Below the pieces are notes generated by a model, which was not told the DNA's origin, made no database searches, and was given only the letters and a program-made list of their open reading frames with translations. DNA of 32,256 nucleotides from contig DASVDW010000066.1 of assembly GCA_036380925.1 (NCBI GenBank), positions 1 through 32,256 of the forward strand. Direction: 5' to 3'. The stretch is from JAICLV01 sp036380925. Lineage in GTDB: Bacteria; Actinomycetota; Actinomycetes; Acidothermales; Acidothermaceae. Shown piece by piece: positions 30,767-32,256 of this stretch; the stretch's first letter is position 1; the number at the start of each line of letters is the position of its first letter. A program made the translations under genes and the position numbers.

Positions 30767-32068
30767 ATGGAATTGACGAAACTTCCTTCAAAGCAAGAAA
30801 AGCCAGCGCAGGAACAACTCGACGAGCTGGCATCGCAGATCGTCGCGGGAGCTGGTCGATTGGCGGCGGCGACGGGCGCCTGGTTGCTGCTCGTCGCCGA
30901 CTTTGACGCCCGCGACGGCGCCTACAAGTTCGGTATGGCGTCGACCGCGCAGTGGCTGTCGTTCACCTGTGGCATCGCGGCACGCACGGCCAACGACCAC
31001 GTTCGCGTCGCCCGGGCGCTGGCGACTTTCCCCAAGCTGGGCGAGGGAATGGCAGCCGGCTGGCTGTCGTACTCCCACGCGCGGGCGATCGCGCGCGTGG
31101 CGAAGCCGGGGGAGACCCGCCTGGTTGACGACCTTCTAGAGGTGGCGCGGTACGGCACGGTCGCACAGCTCGAAGTCGTCGCGCGCGGCCTCGTCACGGT
31201 CGAGCACAACGAGAATCCTTCCGAGCAAGCCGAGCGGGAGCGGGTGTCTCACAGATGGAGTGACGACAGCATGTGGGGGCTCTCCGCCAAGCTCGACCCC
31301 GAGCGCGGAGCACTCGTGCAGGCGGCGATCGAGAAGCTCGCACAGGGTGAACAGATCTCGACGCCAGAGGCGTTGGTGCGATTGGCCGAGATTGGGTTGG
31401 CCGCGATCGCTGACGCCGACAACCCGCCACGCGAGCTTCGCGGCGACGAGCGCGCCGCGGTGGTCATCCACCTCGATGCCCAACAGCTCGAGCCGGAGCA
31501 TGGTTCAGCTGAACCAACTCGACCGAGTGCGCGCGTCGACCGCGGCCCCGGCCTGCCCGACGCGGTCGTTCAGCGGCTGCTGTGTGACGGACGGGTGCGC
31601 ACTTTACTCATGAAGGATGAACAGGTGCTCGATGTCGGCCGCACCCATCGGCTCGTGACGAGAAAGCAGTTCCGCGCGCTGCTGCGTCGGCAAGGCGGTC
31701 ACTGCGCGCATCCGGGCTGCCCGAACACCAAGCGGTTGCACGCGCATCACGTCATGCCGTGGCTGGTCGGTGGCCCGACCGACATGGACAATCTCGTCTT
31801 ACTTTGCGAACGGCATCATGTCGCGCTGCACGACGGCGCCTACCGCATTCGCAAATTCGAAAACGGGCAGTTCCGTTTTGAGACGCCGGACGGCGTCGAC
31901 CTCGCGCACCCCGTCGTGGTGCCCGCGCCGGCCGACATGCCAAGGCTGGAAACGGAGCACGCCGACGTCGAACCCAACGCGGCCACCACCAAATGGGACG
32001 GCCAACGCCTGCAGCGCGACTACGCGAACAGCGTCTTGGCGCACCGGCGGTACAGCGACACCGGCTGA
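30767..32068 (+). CDS. DUF222/13E12-repeat protein with C-terminal HNH nuclease domain
   Basis: From ATG 30767 the product has 433 residues. The N-terminal helical DUF222 region spans about 10-230 (FGMASTAQWLSFTCGIAARTANDHVRVARAL, GWLSYSHARAIARVA). A variable stretch follows, then a C-terminal HNH domain: C313/C318 (HCAHPGC), HAHH at 325-328 (LHAHHVMPW), DNLVLLCERHH with C347 and H350/H351. Zinc-binding and catalytic residues therefore look intact. Such genes are multi-copy in actinomycetes (REP13E12 in M. tuberculosis) and of unclear function. A leaderless start is favoured by TAACGT 7 nt upstream. The palindrome TGGTTCAGCTGAACCA occurs upstream and in the gene, where it encodes GSAEP (246-250). 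A hairpin follows the stop. Confidence 0.92.
   Translation: MELTKLPSKQEKPAQEQLDELASQIVAGAGRLAAATGAWLLLVADFDARDGAYKFGMASTAQWLSFTCGIAARTANDHVRVARALATFPKLGEGMAAGWLSYSHARAIARVAKPGETRLVDDLLEVARYGTVAQLEVVARGLVTVEHNENPSEQAERERVSHRWSDDSMWGLSAKLDPERGALVQAAIEKLAQGEQISTPEALVRLAEIGLAAIADADNPPRELRGDERAAVVIHLDAQQLEPEHGSAEPTRPSARVDRGPGLPDAVVQRLLCDGRVRTLLMKDEQVLDVGRTHRLVTRKQFRALLRRQGGHCAHPGCPNTKRLHAHHVMPWLVGGPTDMDNLVLLCERHHVALHDGAYRIRKFENGQFRFETPDGVDLAHPVVVPAPADMPRLETEHADVEPNAATTKWDGQRLQRDYANSVLAHRRYSDTG
31501..31516. repeat. Perfect 16-bp palindrome, copy 2 (inside the HNH gene)
   Basis: TGGTTCAGCTGAACCA recurs here, 843 bp after copy 1, within the variable stretch between the DUF222 and HNH regions. In frame it encodes the last base of His245, then GSAEP. 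Identity over 16 bp between a non-coding and a coding site is not explained by codon use. Confidence 0.92.
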
Positions 32069-32079
32069 CGCCGCCGAAC

Positions 32080-32108
32080 GGCGTGAGCGGCGGACAGCCG
32101 CTCACGCC
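32080..32108. terminator. Bidirectional hairpin terminator between the HNH and TetR genes
   Basis: GGCGTGAGCGGC (32080-32091) and GCCGCTCACGCC (32097-32108) form a perfect 12-bp stem with a 5-nt loop. It begins 11 bp after the HNH stop and contains the TetR stop (32102-32104), so it can end transcripts from both sides. No T-tract is present. Confidence 0.75.
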
Positions 32109-32256
32109 AATCCGACGCGCAACCCGCGCATCGCCAACTCGACCGCCGCGTCGACGACCTCCGTTGTCGGCGCGCGCCCCGGCCGGTACCACTCCACCAC
32201 CGAGTTCACCATCCCGAACGACAGCCGGGTGGCCAGCAACGGATCGATGTCGGCGC
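32102..32256 (-). CDS. C-terminal end of a TetR-family regulator (5' part beyond window)
   Basis: The frame that ends at the TGA at 32104-32102 is open to the right edge and encodes about 50 residues: DIDPLLATRLSFGMVNSVVEWYRPG, then VVDAAVELAMRGLRVGLA at the end. A (L/M)-FGM-xNS-VVEWYRPG helix and a final helix with AxxLxxxGL spacing are typical of the ligand-binding domain of TetR regulators, including acyl-CoA-responsive ones. The DNA-binding part is outside the window. It could be the PaaR that acts at 25145-25162, but the distance makes this only a possibility. Confidence 0.78.
   Translation of the reverse strand, partial: ADIDPLLATRLSFGMVNSVVEWYRPGRAPTTEVVDAAVELAMRGLRVGLA

Overview
The window is GC-rich throughout, with tightly packed genes, many GTG starts, 4-nt ATGA/GTGA overlaps and several apparently leaderless promoters (TANNNT about 7 nt before the start codon). 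Together with a PPOX-class F420-type oxidoreductase, an MshC/CysRS-like ligase, a DUF222-HNH (13E12-type) protein and a paaABCDE cluster, this points to a high-GC actinomycete (Actinomycetota). I cannot name a genus. No rRNA, tRNA, CRISPR array or insertion sequence is visible, and no gene-free stretch exceeds 300 bases.

Left part (1-9.6 kb), cell envelope: a secreted sedolisin (S53) protease whose 3' end lies beyond the left edge. It reads leftward and carries three extracellular beta repeats and CWB2-type wall-binding units. Divergent from it are a FUSC-type aromatic-acid exporter-like membrane protein, an OatA/OafA-like O-acyltransferase with a C-terminal SGNH domain, a VOC (extradiol-dioxygenase-like) enzyme preceded by two perfect palindromes, and a small two-helix membrane protein.

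Middle (9.6-19.7 kb): the headless C-terminal remnant of an ABC ATPase is coupled by TGATG to a Gfo/Idh/MocA oxidoreductase. Next comes a symmetrical divergon. Leftward are an HlyD/MacA-like adaptor, a LolD/MacB-type ATPase, a MacB-like permease and a membrane-anchored beta-domain protein. Rightward are an OmpR-type response regulator, a sensor kinase and a second membrane-anchored beta-domain protein. Between the arms lie three direct repeats at 11-bp spacing that resemble PhoP-type boxes. The rightward arm is followed by a C-terminally short cysteinyl-tRNA synthetase/MshC-like ligase.

Right-middle (19.7-25.1 kb), leftward: an AlgX/AlgJ-like and AlgI-like (MBOAT) polysaccharide O-acetylation pair, a dienelactone hydrolase-family protein, a PPOX-class oxidoreductase and DNA polymerase IV (dinB).

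Right (25.1-32.3 kb), rightward: a complete paaABCDE phenylacetyl-CoA epoxidase operon behind a TetR/PaaR-like operator, then an SDR, an AzlC/AzlD branched-chain amino-acid exporter pair, and a DUF222-HNH endonuclease-like gene. The last of these has the same perfect 16-bp palindrome both in its promoter region and inside its coding sequence. The C-terminal end of a TetR regulator enters from the right edge, separated from the HNH gene by a bidirectional hairpin. The most unusual items are the HNH-associated palindrome pair, the adaptor/ABC/two-component divergon with matching terminal proteins, the short CysRS/MshC paralogue, and the ABC ATPase remnant.
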